From: CADEDV01 sp964437415
Lineage (GTDB): Bacteria > Bacteroidota > Bacteroidia > Chitinophagales > Chitinophagaceae
NCBI GenBank assembly: GCA_964437415.1
Contig: CAYTGN010000008.1
Span: 66,633-130,632, forward strand
Length of the DNA stretch: 64,000 bases
Reading direction: 5' to 3'
Shown: piece after piece, positions 1-7,798 of the stretch
How positions within the stretch are numbered: the first letter of the stretch is position 1
Layout of the letters: each line of letters starts with the position of its first letter
Translations under genes and position numbers: made by a program
Notes under the pieces: model-generated
The model's database searches: none
Told to the model about the DNA's origin: nothing
What the model saw: only the letters and a program-made list of their open reading frames with translations

Positions 1-1
1 C

Positions 2-2092
2 AAGCAGGTAACAATTATCCGGGACAGCTGGGGCATTCCGCATATTTATGGTAAAACAGATGCCGATGCTGTGTTTGGTTTATTGTATGCTCAATGCGAA
101 GATGATTTCAAGCGGGTGGAGATGAACTATATTGAGAAGCTGGGCCGCATGGCCGAAGTGAAAGGCGAAGCTGAATTGTATGAAGACCTGCTCATCCGGC
201 TGGTGATTGATTCAGCAGAAGCCATAAAGGATTATCAAAAGGCCCCGGCCTGGCTGAAAAAACTCTGCAATGCTTTTGCCGATGGCATCAATTATTATTT
301 GCATAAAAATCCGTCTGTAAAACCAGCCCTGCTCCATCGCTTTCAACCCTGGTACCCGTTGTTGTGGACGGATGGCAGCATCGGGGCCATCAGCACGGCA
401 GATGTGTCAACAAATGAACTAAAGAGCTTTTATTCAGGTGATCCTTCCTTTTCTTATATCAAAGAACCAAAAGAAGAGTCACCGACCGGTTCCAACGGTT
501 TTGCCTTTGCACCACGGAGCACAGAATCAGGCAATGCCATTTTGTATATCAATCCGCATGTCACTTTTTATTTTCGTCCCGAAGTGCATATGGTGAGTGA
601 GGAAGGGCTGAATGCCTATGGCGCTGTCACCTGGGGACAGTTCTTCATTTACCAGGGCTTTAATGAACAGTGTGGCTGGATGCATACCAGCAGTTATGTA
701 GATGCTTCTGACAGCTACATTGAGAAAATTGCAAAAAAAGGAAACGGCTGGGTATACCAATATGAAGGGAAAGAAAGAACGGTGAAGGAAAAAAAGATCA
801 GTATCCGCATTAGAAAAGGAAATGAAGTTGAAACCAAAACCATCAATGCCCTGTTCACCCATCATGGTCCCATCATGGCCAAACGCAATGGTGAATGGCT
901 GAGTGTGAAAGCCGACAACCGCATCATGGATGGCCTGATCCAATGCTGGCAGCGCACCAAAGCCAAGGGACTGGATGATTTTAAAAAGACATTGGACCTG
1001 AAAGGAAATATTTCCAACAATACGGTGTATGCTGATGCACAGGGCAATATTGCTTACTGGCATGGCAACCGGGTGCCGGCAAGAGATACAAAATTTGACT
1101 GGAGCAAACCGGTGGATGGCAGCACTGCCGCAACGGAATGGAAAGGGTATCACCCTATTCATGAAACGATTTTAAGTATCAATCCACCAAATGGCTGGTT
1201 GCAGAATTGTAACTCCACCCCTTACACCGTTGCGAGCAGCAACAGCCCCAAAAAAGAAAACTACCCGCCTTATATGGCTCCTGATGGCGAAAATTTCCGC
1301 GGCATCAATGCTGTAAGAACATTAAGTGAAACACCGAAGTATGATATTGATAAAGTGATCCGTGCGGGTTATGATACAAGGGTGGCCGCATTTGAAGTGC
1401 TGCTGCCGGCCCTGGTAAAAGCATTTGAAAAAAACGTTAGCTATAATGATTCACTATATGCCCTGCTGGTGGGGCCCATCAGTGTCTTGAAGAACTGGGA
1501 CTACCGCTCCGGCGAGAATTCCATTGCCACTACCCTGGCGGTGGAATGGGGGCAAAAGATCCTGCCTGCCATGCTTCGCACCAAAGTGATAGATGATGAA
1601 GAGGCCGACCAGGTGGACAAAGCGAATTATTTTGCCGCCAATGCGAAACCCCATGAGTTGTTGCTCCCATTGCTTGCAACCATCAACGAATTGCAAAACA
1701 AATTTGGTCGTTGGCAAATGCCCTGGGGAAGCATCAACCGTTTTCAGCGGATCTCTTCTGACATTGACAACAAGTTCGATGATAACAAACCCAGCATCCC
1801 TGTTGGTTTTGTTTCCTCCACCTGGGGCATGCTTCCCTCTTATAACAGCCGTTCCTATCCCGGAACGAAAAAAAGATATGGGGTGAACGGCAACAGCTTT
1901 ATCTGTGCCGTGGAGTTTGGTAAAAGAATAAAAGCAAAATCACTACTGGCCGGTGGCAACAGTGGCAATGAAAATTCAAACCATTTCTTTGACCAGGGGG
2001 AAATGTATAGCAAAGGACAGTTTAAGGATGTGCTGTTCTACAAAGAAGATGTACTGAAAAATGCGGAAAGAAGCTATCACCCCGGCTATTAA
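2..2092 (+). CDS. Penicillin acylase family protein, 5' truncated
   Basis: Ntn-hydrolase of the penicillin G acylase/acyl-homoserine lactone acylase family, which hydrolyses amide bonds in the periplasm after self-cleavage into alpha and beta chains. The reading frame is open from the first complete codon (base 2), and translates to the family's typical alpha-chain start (VTIIRDSWGIPHIYG), so the signal peptide and first few dozen residues lie outside the window. The GTG at 71 is therefore not the real start. The expected beta-chain N-terminus is in SPTGSNGFAFAP, with the nucleophile serine at codon 491-493 (visible residue 164). The visible 696 residues fit the family length once the missing N-terminus is added. 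Substrate cannot be read from sequence. A D-aminoacylase and beta-lactamase-fold enzymes follow downstream. Confidence 0.9.
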   Translation, partial: KQVTIIRDSWGIPHIYGKTDADAVFGLLYAQCEDDFKRVEMNYIEKLGRMAEVKGEAELYEDLLIRLVIDSAEAIKDYQKAPAWLKKLCNAFADGINYYLHKNPSVKPALLHRFQPWYPLLWTDGSIGAISTADVSTNELKSFYSGDPSFSYIKEPKEESPTGSNGFAFAPRSTESGNAILYINPHVTFYFRPEVHMVSEEGLNAYGAVTWGQFFIYQGFNEQCGWMHTSSYVDASDSYIEKIAKKGNGWVYQYEGKERTVKEKKISIRIRKGNEVETKTINALFTHHGPIMAKRNGEWLSVKADNRIMDGLIQCWQRTKAKGLDDFKKTLDLKGNISNNTVYADAQGNIAYWHGNRVPARDTKFDWSKPVDGSTAATEWKGYHPIHETILSINPPNGWLQNCNSTPYTVASSNSPKKENYPPYMAPDGENFRGINAVRTLSETPKYDIDKVIRAGYDTRVAAFEVLLPALVKAFEKNVSYNDSLYALLVGPISVLKNWDYRSGENSIATTLAVEWGQKILPAMLRTKVIDDEEADQVDKANYFAANAKPHELLLPLLATINELQNKFGRWQMPWGSINRFQRISSDIDNKFDDNKPSIPVGFVSSTWGMLPSYNSRSYPGTKKRYGVNGNSFICAVEFGKRIKAKSLLAGGNSGNENSNHFFDQGEMYSKGQFKDVLFYKEDVLKNAERSYHPGY

Positions 2093-2103
2093 AAAAGCTA
2101 TTG

Positions 2104-2111
2104 TATCTTTA
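2104..2111 (+). promoter_or_regulatory. Candidate -7 promoter element (TATCTTTA)
   Basis: TATCTTTA matches the Bacteroidota -7 box TAnnTTTG except for the last base and lies 4 bases before ATG 2116. If used, the transcript would be essentially leaderless. No good -33 TTTG is seen at the right spacing. Confidence 0.3.
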
Positions 2112-2115
2112 CCCT

Positions 2116-2418
2116 ATGCCTGGAAAGAAAAAACCCGTTTTCAATAAGCGCATCTTCTGGGATGTGGTGTTTGAGAACATTGACTACGACGCAAAAGCCA
2201 ATTTTGTCATCGAAAGGGTATTTGAACGGGGAGATGTGGAAGACATTCGTAACTGCCGCCGGTATTATGGCGATGAAAAAGTGACCGAAGCATTGTTAAA
2301 TGCAAAGTTTTTACCCGAAACAACCATGTATCTTGCCAGCGCCGTCATCAACCGGCCACTAAACGATTTCAGATGTTACATACTCAGACAGTCGAACCCC
2401 GGGCTATTTCCATACTAA
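2116..2418 (+). CDS. DUF6922-like small protein, putative antitoxin partner of the AbiEii-type gene
   Basis: A 100-residue cytoplasmic protein starting MPGKKKPVFNKRIFWDV. I chose ATG 2116 rather than the upstream TTG because a TATCTTTA promoter-like box ends only four bases before it. The central part (FERGDVEDIRNCRRYYGDEKV) resembles DUF6922 proteins, which in Bacteroidota commonly precede AbiEii-type nucleotidyltransferases; this is a family-level memory and was not searched. The 3' end overlaps the next gene by 46 bases, indicating translational coupling. Role as antitoxin is inferred from position only. Confidence 0.7.
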   Translation: MPGKKKPVFNKRIFWDVVFENIDYDAKANFVIERVFERGDVEDIRNCRRYYGDEKVTEALLNAKFLPETTMYLASAVINRPLNDFRCYILRQSNPGLFPY

Positions 2419-2999
2419 ATAAATTAATGGAAATACCGGCACTGAAAAATTTCGCTTTGGTAGGGGGAACGGCACTATCTTTAAAATACGGTCATCGGAA
2501 ATCAGAAGACATTGATTTATTTTCACATGCTTCTTTCGAAAATGAAGAGGTTATAAAAGCACTTGAAAAAAATTTCAAAAAATCTTTTAGCTACCGGACA
2601 ACAAATCCCCGCTTCGGGATTTTTGGCTTCATTGACGAAATTAAAACCGATATTATTCGTCATCCGCATCCGCTGATAAGGCCCGTTGAAAATGTGGAAG
2701 GAATAAGGATGTTTTCAACAGAAGATATTATTGCCATGAAAGTGCAGGCCATATTGGGCCGTGGAAAGAAAAAAGATTTTTGGGATATTGCTGAACTGCT
2801 GAACCATTACACGATAAACGACTTTATTCAGTGTCATAAAGAAAAATACAGCACCCAAAACCTCCTGATAACGGTTCCGCATGCTATTACTTATTTTTTG
2901 GATGCAGAAGAAAGTGAAGACCCCGTCAGCCTGAAAGGACAAACATGGGAAAAGGTGAAGGCATTCATTAATAAGAAAGTCAGCGACTACCTGAAATAG
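2373..2999 (+). CDS. Nucleotidyl transferase AbiEii/AbiGii toxin family protein
   Basis: A 208-residue protein with the DNA polymerase beta-like nucleotidyltransferase core. GGTAL at residues 31-35 is followed by R42, S44, D46 and D48 (RKSEDIDLF), then a third acidic position D93 (KTD) and the basic AbiEii signature MKVQAILGRGKKKDFWDI at 122-139. AbiEii toxins are type IV toxin-antitoxin or phage-defence enzymes that modify tRNA ends. The gene overlaps the DUF6922-like gene upstream, and the pair stands alone between unrelated genes, as a small mobile defence module would. All catalytic residues appear present. Whether it is a growth-inhibiting toxin cannot be told from sequence. Confidence 0.85.
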   Translation: MLHTQTVEPRAISILNKLMEIPALKNFALVGGTALSLKYGHRKSEDIDLFSHASFENEEVIKALEKNFKKSFSYRTTNPRFGIFGFIDEIKTDIIRHPHPLIRPVENVEGIRMFSTEDIIAMKVQAILGRGKKKDFWDIAELLNHYTINDFIQCHKEKYSTQNLLITVPHAITYFLDAEESEDPVSLKGQTWEKVKAFINKKVSDYLK

Positions 3000-3138
3000 T
3001 TATTACCTGCCTTCCTGTTTGAGAAACTTTGCTCCTTCTTCTCTTTTCAGCAACCTGTAATCAAGGAAAAAAGGAATAAAAACCCGGTGAATATTGCCGC
3101 GGAAATAACGTAAATTGAGCAGTACTAAAATCAACGGT

Positions 3139-4707
3139 ATGCCTGCTAAATACTCTATCCCCGTTGCCATCCTGCTGTCAGCCATTTTAATTGCCGGTTG
3201 CTCTACCAAAAAAGACAAACCCAAAGACCGTTTAGGTGATATTGATTTCACCGTTTCAGGAAAAGATGAAGCGCAGGCTTCTTTTAAAAAAGGGATGTTG
3301 CTGCTCCACAGTTTTGAATATGCAGATGCTGCGGAAGAATTTCAAAAAGCAAGGGCAACCGACCCGCAAATGACGATGGCTTATTGGGGAGAAGTGATGA
3401 CCTATAACCACCCGCTGTGGCAGGAGCAGGATTATGATAAAGGCAATGCAGTGCTGAACGAACTGGCGCCATCACCGGAAGAAAGAGTTGCCAAAGTAAA
3501 TACCGAACTGGAAAAAGATTTTATCAGCGGCATTAACACACTGTATGGCAATGGCAATAAAGCTGAAAGGGACAGCAGCTATGCCATCTATATGGAATCG
3601 TTGTATAAAAAATATCCCGGCAACGATGAAGTGGCCGCCTTTTACAGTCTTGCACTTAATGGCTGGGGCACCACAGAAACAGACATCAGCATCCTGGAAA
3701 AAGCCGCCGCGATCGGCAACGAGATTTTGCAAAGAAATCCCAAACACCCCGGTGCTTTGCATTATGTGATACATGCACTCGATAATCCGCAACATGCAGC
3801 ACAGGCATTGGCCGTTGCAGACAAATATGCAAAAACAGCACCCGATGCCGGTCATGCCCTGCATATGCCTACTCACACTTATTTAGCATTAGGGATATGG
3901 GATAAGGTTGTCAGCAGTAATGAAGTTTCCTGGGCAGCGGAATGGGCCCGGAAAAAAAGAAAGAATATTGATAACGATGCGCTGGGCTATCATTCCTATC
4001 ACTGGCTCCAATATGGCTATTTGCAACTGGGACAAAAAGAAAAAGCAAGACCGATGATTGACAGCATGAATAAATACTGCAGCGAAAAACCAAGCCCCAA
4101 AGCAAGGGCACATATGATACTGGTCAAATCCACTTACCTCGGTGAGACCAATGACTATGATGAGGCTATTATGGCTATTCCAATTGAACAAAAAGACCTG
4201 AACATTGTGACAAGGGCAAAAGATTTCTTTGTAAACGGCATGAACGAATATTACAAAGGCAACAAGGCCGGGATTGACCAGGTGATACTTCAACTGGCTG
4301 GCGAACGATTGGTGGAAGCCGCCAAGGCTGCTGATAAAGGCATCCGCCTGTGTGGTAATATCGGCCGTTCCATGGCCACCCAGCAAGACCTGCAGGAAAC
4401 CGAAGCGATGGAACTGCAACTAAGGGCCATGCGGGCATGGGTAGATAAAGACGTTGCGACGACTGAAAAATATTTGCAGGCAGCTGTAAAACTGCATATC
4501 GCCGCCGGATATTCTTATGGACCTCCCAAAATTGTAAAACCAACTTTTGAAATGTATGCTGAATGGTTGCTGGAAAATGGCAGGGCAAAAGAAGCATTGG
4601 AACAGTTTGAGGTTTCATTACAATATGGTCCGAACAGGTTGTTATCCTTAAAAGGCAAAGAAGAGGCCCAAAAAAAATTGAAGAATAACGCCACGGCGAC
4701 TTTATAA
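3139..4707 (+). CDS. Tetratricopeptide-repeat lipoprotein
   Basis: A 522-residue exported lipoprotein. ATG 3139 is chosen over the upstream TTG because it gives a clean lipoprotein signal, MPAKYSIPVAILLSAILIAGC, with the lipobox cysteine at residue 21. The body is helical with TPR-like units, for example AQASFKKGMLLLHSFEYADAAEEFQKARATDPQ early on, and AEWLLENGRAKEALEQFEVSLQYGP near the C-terminus. It also contains conserved histidine segments (ALHYVIHALDNP, HALHMPTHTYLALGIWD) typical of a Bacteroidota TPR family of unknown function. TPRs mediate protein contacts, so a scaffold role at the membrane is likely. It is not obviously in an operon with the neighbours. Confidence 0.8.
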   Translation: MPAKYSIPVAILLSAILIAGCSTKKDKPKDRLGDIDFTVSGKDEAQASFKKGMLLLHSFEYADAAEEFQKARATDPQMTMAYWGEVMTYNHPLWQEQDYDKGNAVLNELAPSPEERVAKVNTELEKDFISGINTLYGNGNKAERDSSYAIYMESLYKKYPGNDEVAAFYSLALNGWGTTETDISILEKAAAIGNEILQRNPKHPGALHYVIHALDNPQHAAQALAVADKYAKTAPDAGHALHMPTHTYLALGIWDKVVSSNEVSWAAEWARKKRKNIDNDALGYHSYHWLQYGYLQLGQKEKARPMIDSMNKYCSEKPSPKARAHMILVKSTYLGETNDYDEAIMAIPIEQKDLNIVTRAKDFFVNGMNEYYKGNKAGIDQVILQLAGERLVEAAKAADKGIRLCGNIGRSMATQQDLQETEAMELQLRAMRAWVDKDVATTEKYLQAAVKLHIAAGYSYGPPKIVKPTFEMYAEWLLENGRAKEALEQFEVSLQYGPNRLLSLKGKEEAQKKLKNNATATL

Positions 4708-4717
4708 TCCAACTGTC

Positions 4718-4813
4718 ATGGAAAGACGGAAAGCATTCATTATCCGGTTTGTTATTTATTTCATTGTCGCTTTTGCGGCTGCTTTCCTGTACCGGTATTT
4801 TAAGAATAATTAA
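4718..4813 (+). CDS. Candidate 31-residue single-pass membrane protein
   Basis: A short reading frame, MERRKAFIIRFVIYFIVA then AFAAAFLYRYFKNN, begins 10 bases after the TPR lipoprotein stop. It has a basic N-terminus (residues 3-5), a hydrophobic stretch at about 7-25 and a basic C-terminus, the pattern of a single transmembrane helix. It is followed 57 bases later by the D-aminoacylase gene. Translation is plausible but rests only on composition and position. No homologue is recognised. Confidence 0.4.
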   Translation: MERRKAFIIRFVIYFIVAFAAAFLYRYFKNN

Positions 4814-4870
4814 TTCTTTTCCGGGTTTATCTTCCATTGCCTGTGTTGCAGGTTTCAGTAACTTAACCGC

Positions 4871-6463
4871 ATGAAAAAACTGATCCTTGCATTACTATTT
4901 CCCTTTGCCTGCCTGGCACAGTCACAAACCTGTGACATCCTGATCACCAACGGAAAGATCATTGACGGCACCGGTAATAGCTGGTATTATGGCAACATTG
5001 CGGTAAAAGACGGAAAGATCGTGGGCATCGGCCGCAGCATCCATTTCACTGCTGCCAAAACCATTGATGCCCGGGGAATGATTGTGGCGCCGGGTTTTAT
5101 TGATGTGCACACACACCTCGAAGATGATGAGAAAAAAGATCCTGAAGCCAAAAGTTTTATTTACGACGGTGTTACCACCTGCGTCACCGGCAATTGCGGT
5201 TCTTCCAACGTTGACATAAAAAAATACCTGCAATGGGTGGATTCGCTAAAACTTTCCATCAACATAGCTTCATTGATAGGACATAATGATGTGCGGAAAG
5301 CTGTCATGGGCCGGGCCAATCGGGATGCTACGGCAGAGGAACTGCAAAAGATGGAAGCGATTGTTGACAAAGCAATGCAGAACGGGGCTGTGGGTTTATC
5401 AACCGGACTTATTTATATCCCCGGGACATACAGCAAAACGCCGGAGATCATTTCGCTGGCTAAAGTGGCGGCAAAATACAACGGGTTGTATGTATCACAT
5501 ATGCGCAATGAAGGTGACAGTGTGACCCAGGCTATTGAAGAAGCGCTGACTATCGGAAGAGAAGCGAAGCTTCCTGTACAGATATCCCACTTCAAACTCA
5601 GCGGGCAGCAAAACTGGGGGAGAAGTAAAGTGACCGTGCCCATGATCGAAGCCGCAAGGAGAGAGGGCATTGAAGTAACGATTGACCAGTATCCTTACAC
5701 GGCCAGCAGCACTTCCATCAGCACATTGCTGCCCAGTGAAGTGCTGGCCGACGGACAAGATTCTATCAAAGCAAGGCTGCAAAGACCTGAGATAAGGAAA
5801 CAGGTGACCGATCATATTCTCAACAACCTGAAAAAAAGAAAACTCAAACACCTGAGCTATGCTGTGGTGGCCTATCATGCAGCCGATACGTCTTACAATG
5901 GCAAAAGCATTGAACAGATCAACCTGATGAAAGGAAGAAAGCACAAAGTAAAAGCAGAAGCTGAAACCGTGATGGACATCATGATTGCCGGTGGTGCCAG
6001 CGCCGTCTTTCATGGCATGGGCGAAGAAGATGTAAAACGTATCATGCAATATCCTTTCAACATGTTTGCCAGTGATGCCAGCATCCGGGTGCTGGGCGCC
6101 GGCATGCCTCACCCGAGAGGGTATGGTACTAATGCAAGAGTGCTGGGGAAATATGTAAGAGAAGAAAAAGTTATTTCTTTGGAAGAAGCAATCCGCAGAA
6201 TGACATCATTACCTGCGCAAAAATTTCAATTAAAAGATCGTGGCCTGTTGCGGGAAGGTTATGCCGCCGATATTCTCATCTTTGATGAAAAAGAAGTGAA
6301 AGATATTTCCACGTTTGAAAAACCCCATGCCTATTCCAAAGGGTTTCATTATGTGCTGGTGAATGGAGTGCTGACGGTGGAAAATGAAAAACATTTGGGA
6401 GTGAGGGCAGGAAAGGCATTGTACGGCCAGGGGCATTCCTCATCACCCGGTAAAGCCTTTTAA
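4871..6463 (+). CDS. N-acyl-D-amino-acid deacylase (D-aminoacylase), exported amidohydrolase
   Basis: A 530-residue zinc amidohydrolase that removes acyl groups from N-acyl-D-amino acids or D-aminoacyl peptides. A signal peptide (MKKLILALLFPFACLAQSQ) indicates periplasmic action. The N-terminal beta-sandwich (CDILITNGKIIDGTG) is followed by the metal motif FIDVHTHLED with H80 and H82, the family cysteine in CVTGNCGSS (C109), and the late segments FASDASIRVLG and HPRGYGTNARVLGKYV, which hold further metal and substrate residues. The family length is about 480-530, so it appears complete. It is followed 51 bases later by a serine hydrolase gene in the same direction. Together with the acylase at the window start this suggests processing of D-amino-acid-containing or acylated compounds (inference). 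Confidence 0.88.
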   Translation: MKKLILALLFPFACLAQSQTCDILITNGKIIDGTGNSWYYGNIAVKDGKIVGIGRSIHFTAAKTIDARGMIVAPGFIDVHTHLEDDEKKDPEAKSFIYDGVTTCVTGNCGSSNVDIKKYLQWVDSLKLSINIASLIGHNDVRKAVMGRANRDATAEELQKMEAIVDKAMQNGAVGLSTGLIYIPGTYSKTPEIISLAKVAAKYNGLYVSHMRNEGDSVTQAIEEALTIGREAKLPVQISHFKLSGQQNWGRSKVTVPMIEAARREGIEVTIDQYPYTASSTSISTLLPSEVLADGQDSIKARLQRPEIRKQVTDHILNNLKKRKLKHLSYAVVAYHAADTSYNGKSIEQINLMKGRKHKVKAEAETVMDIMIAGGASAVFHGMGEEDVKRIMQYPFNMFASDASIRVLGAGMPHPRGYGTNARVLGKYVREEKVISLEEAIRRMTSLPAQKFQLKDRGLLREGYAADILIFDEKEVKDISTFEKPHAYSKGFHYVLVNGVLTVENEKHLGVRAGKALYGQGHSSSPGKAF

Positions 6464-6514
6464 GCCATTTCTTTCAGCATCACACTATACATTCACTTCA
6501 CTTAAACCAACGAT

Positions 6515-7798
6515 ATGAGAAAATACATTTTACTTTTTGTACTGTTTGTTCTTCAGTTATCAACCATTACTGCGCAAAAAATTGTTCCTGCCGTCACACC
6601 TGAATCAGCAGGTTTTTCTTCCGAAAGACTAAAACGCATTGACCGGGAAATGAATGATTGGGTGCAGAAAGGCTGGTTGAATGGTGGTGCTGCCATTATC
6701 ATCCGCAACGGAAAGATCGTTTACCACAAAGCCACAGGTTATAATGATCTTGATACAAAAGCGCCGATGAACAAAGATGGCATCTTTCGAATTGCTTCAC
6801 AAACCAAGGCCATCACCAGTGTGGCCATTATGATACTTTTTGAAGAAGGAAAACTTTTATTGGATGATGCTGTTTCCAAATACCTGCCCGCTTTCCGCAA
6901 ACAGCAGGTGCTGGATAAATTCAATGCAGCTGATACAACTTATACAACTGTGCCCGCCAAAAAAGAAGTGACGATAAGAGAGCTGCTTACACACACATCG
7001 GGAATCGGCTATGCAGACATTGGCAGCCGTGAGGCCAATGCTATTTATGCAAAAGCCGGTATCACGGCCGGGGTGGGTGTAAAGGAAGATAAATTATTGG
7101 ATGCAATGAATCGGTTAGGTAAACTGCCTTTGATACACCAGCCCGGAGAAAAATGGACCTATGGTTTAAATACTGACTTATTAGGTTGTTTGGTGGAAGT
7201 GATCTCCGGAATGACATTGGATGAATTTTTTAAGAAAAGAATTTTTGAGCCATTAGGTATGAATGATACTTATTTCACGGTGCCGAAAGCAAAAGCTGCA
7301 AGATTAGTGAACTTGTACCGGGAAGACTCGACCGGGAAATTAGTGAAGGCATCAGGCAATATGCTGAACGGGGAATTTGTTACACCTGCCTACCCGCTGG
7401 AAGGCAGCACTTACTATTCCGGGGGCGCCGGGCTTTCTTCCTCCATATATGATTATGGAGTTTTTCTTCAAATGTTGCTGAATGGTGGTGTGTATAATGG
7501 TAAAAGAATTTTAAGCCGTAACACCGTCCGCATGATGATCACTAACCAGATCGGCGATCTGTCCATCAGGGGTGATGATAAATTTGGTCTGGGTTTCCAG
7601 CTTATTACAGAAAAAAGCAGCGGCCGCACACCGGCGCAGGCCGGCACTTTTAGCTGGGGCGGCGCCTTTGCCACTTCTTATTGGGTGGATCCGAAAGAAA
7701 AAATAGTGATGCTCTTCTATCGCCAGTTGCAAAACACAACTAAAGGAGAAATGGTAGAAAAATTCAGGGCACTGACTTACCAGGCCATCATTGACTGA
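6515..7798 (+). CDS. Beta-lactamase family serine hydrolase, exported
   Basis: A 427-residue class C beta-lactamase/esterase-fold protein with a signal peptide (MRKYILLFVLFVLQLSTITAQ). The SxxK nucleophile motif is S95-Q-T-K98 in FRIASQTKAITS. The second-motif tyrosine is Y216 in WTYGLN, where the third position is leucine instead of the asparagine of true class C enzymes, so an esterase or D-peptidase activity is more likely than beta-lactam hydrolysis. The segment GAGLSSSIYDYG and the C-terminal WGGAFATSYWVDP, in the third-motif region, support the fold. The stop overlaps the start of the ABC transporter by one base (TGATG), so the two are translationally coupled. Confidence 0.88.
   Translation: MRKYILLFVLFVLQLSTITAQKIVPAVTPESAGFSSERLKRIDREMNDWVQKGWLNGGAAIIIRNGKIVYHKATGYNDLDTKAPMNKDGIFRIASQTKAITSVAIMILFEEGKLLLDDAVSKYLPAFRKQQVLDKFNAADTTYTTVPAKKEVTIRELLTHTSGIGYADIGSREANAIYAKAGITAGVGVKEDKLLDAMNRLGKLPLIHQPGEKWTYGLNTDLLGCLVEVISGMTLDEFFKKRIFEPLGMNDTYFTVPKAKAARLVNLYREDSTGKLVKASGNMLNGEFVTPAYPLEGSTYYSGGAGLSSSIYDYGVFLQMLLNGGVYNGKRILSRNTVRMMITNQIGDLSIRGDDKFGLGFQLITEKSSGRTPAQAGTFSWGGAFATSYWVDPKEKIVMLFYRQLQNTTKGEMVEKFRALTYQAIID

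Noticed and set aside
527..1162. Long minus-strand frame inside the acylase gene
   Set aside because: Antisense shadow of a clearly conserved gene; the translation has no domain or signal character. The same applies to other long antisense frames, such as 3889-4419 and 23410-24060.
3003..3131. Minus-strand frame with a hydrophobic, basic translation (LILVLLNLRYFRGNIHRVF...) before the TPR lipoprotein gene
   Set aside because: It has no ATG, would need a TTG start, and its longer version runs antisense through the real lipoprotein signal peptide. Kept as possible but unsupported.
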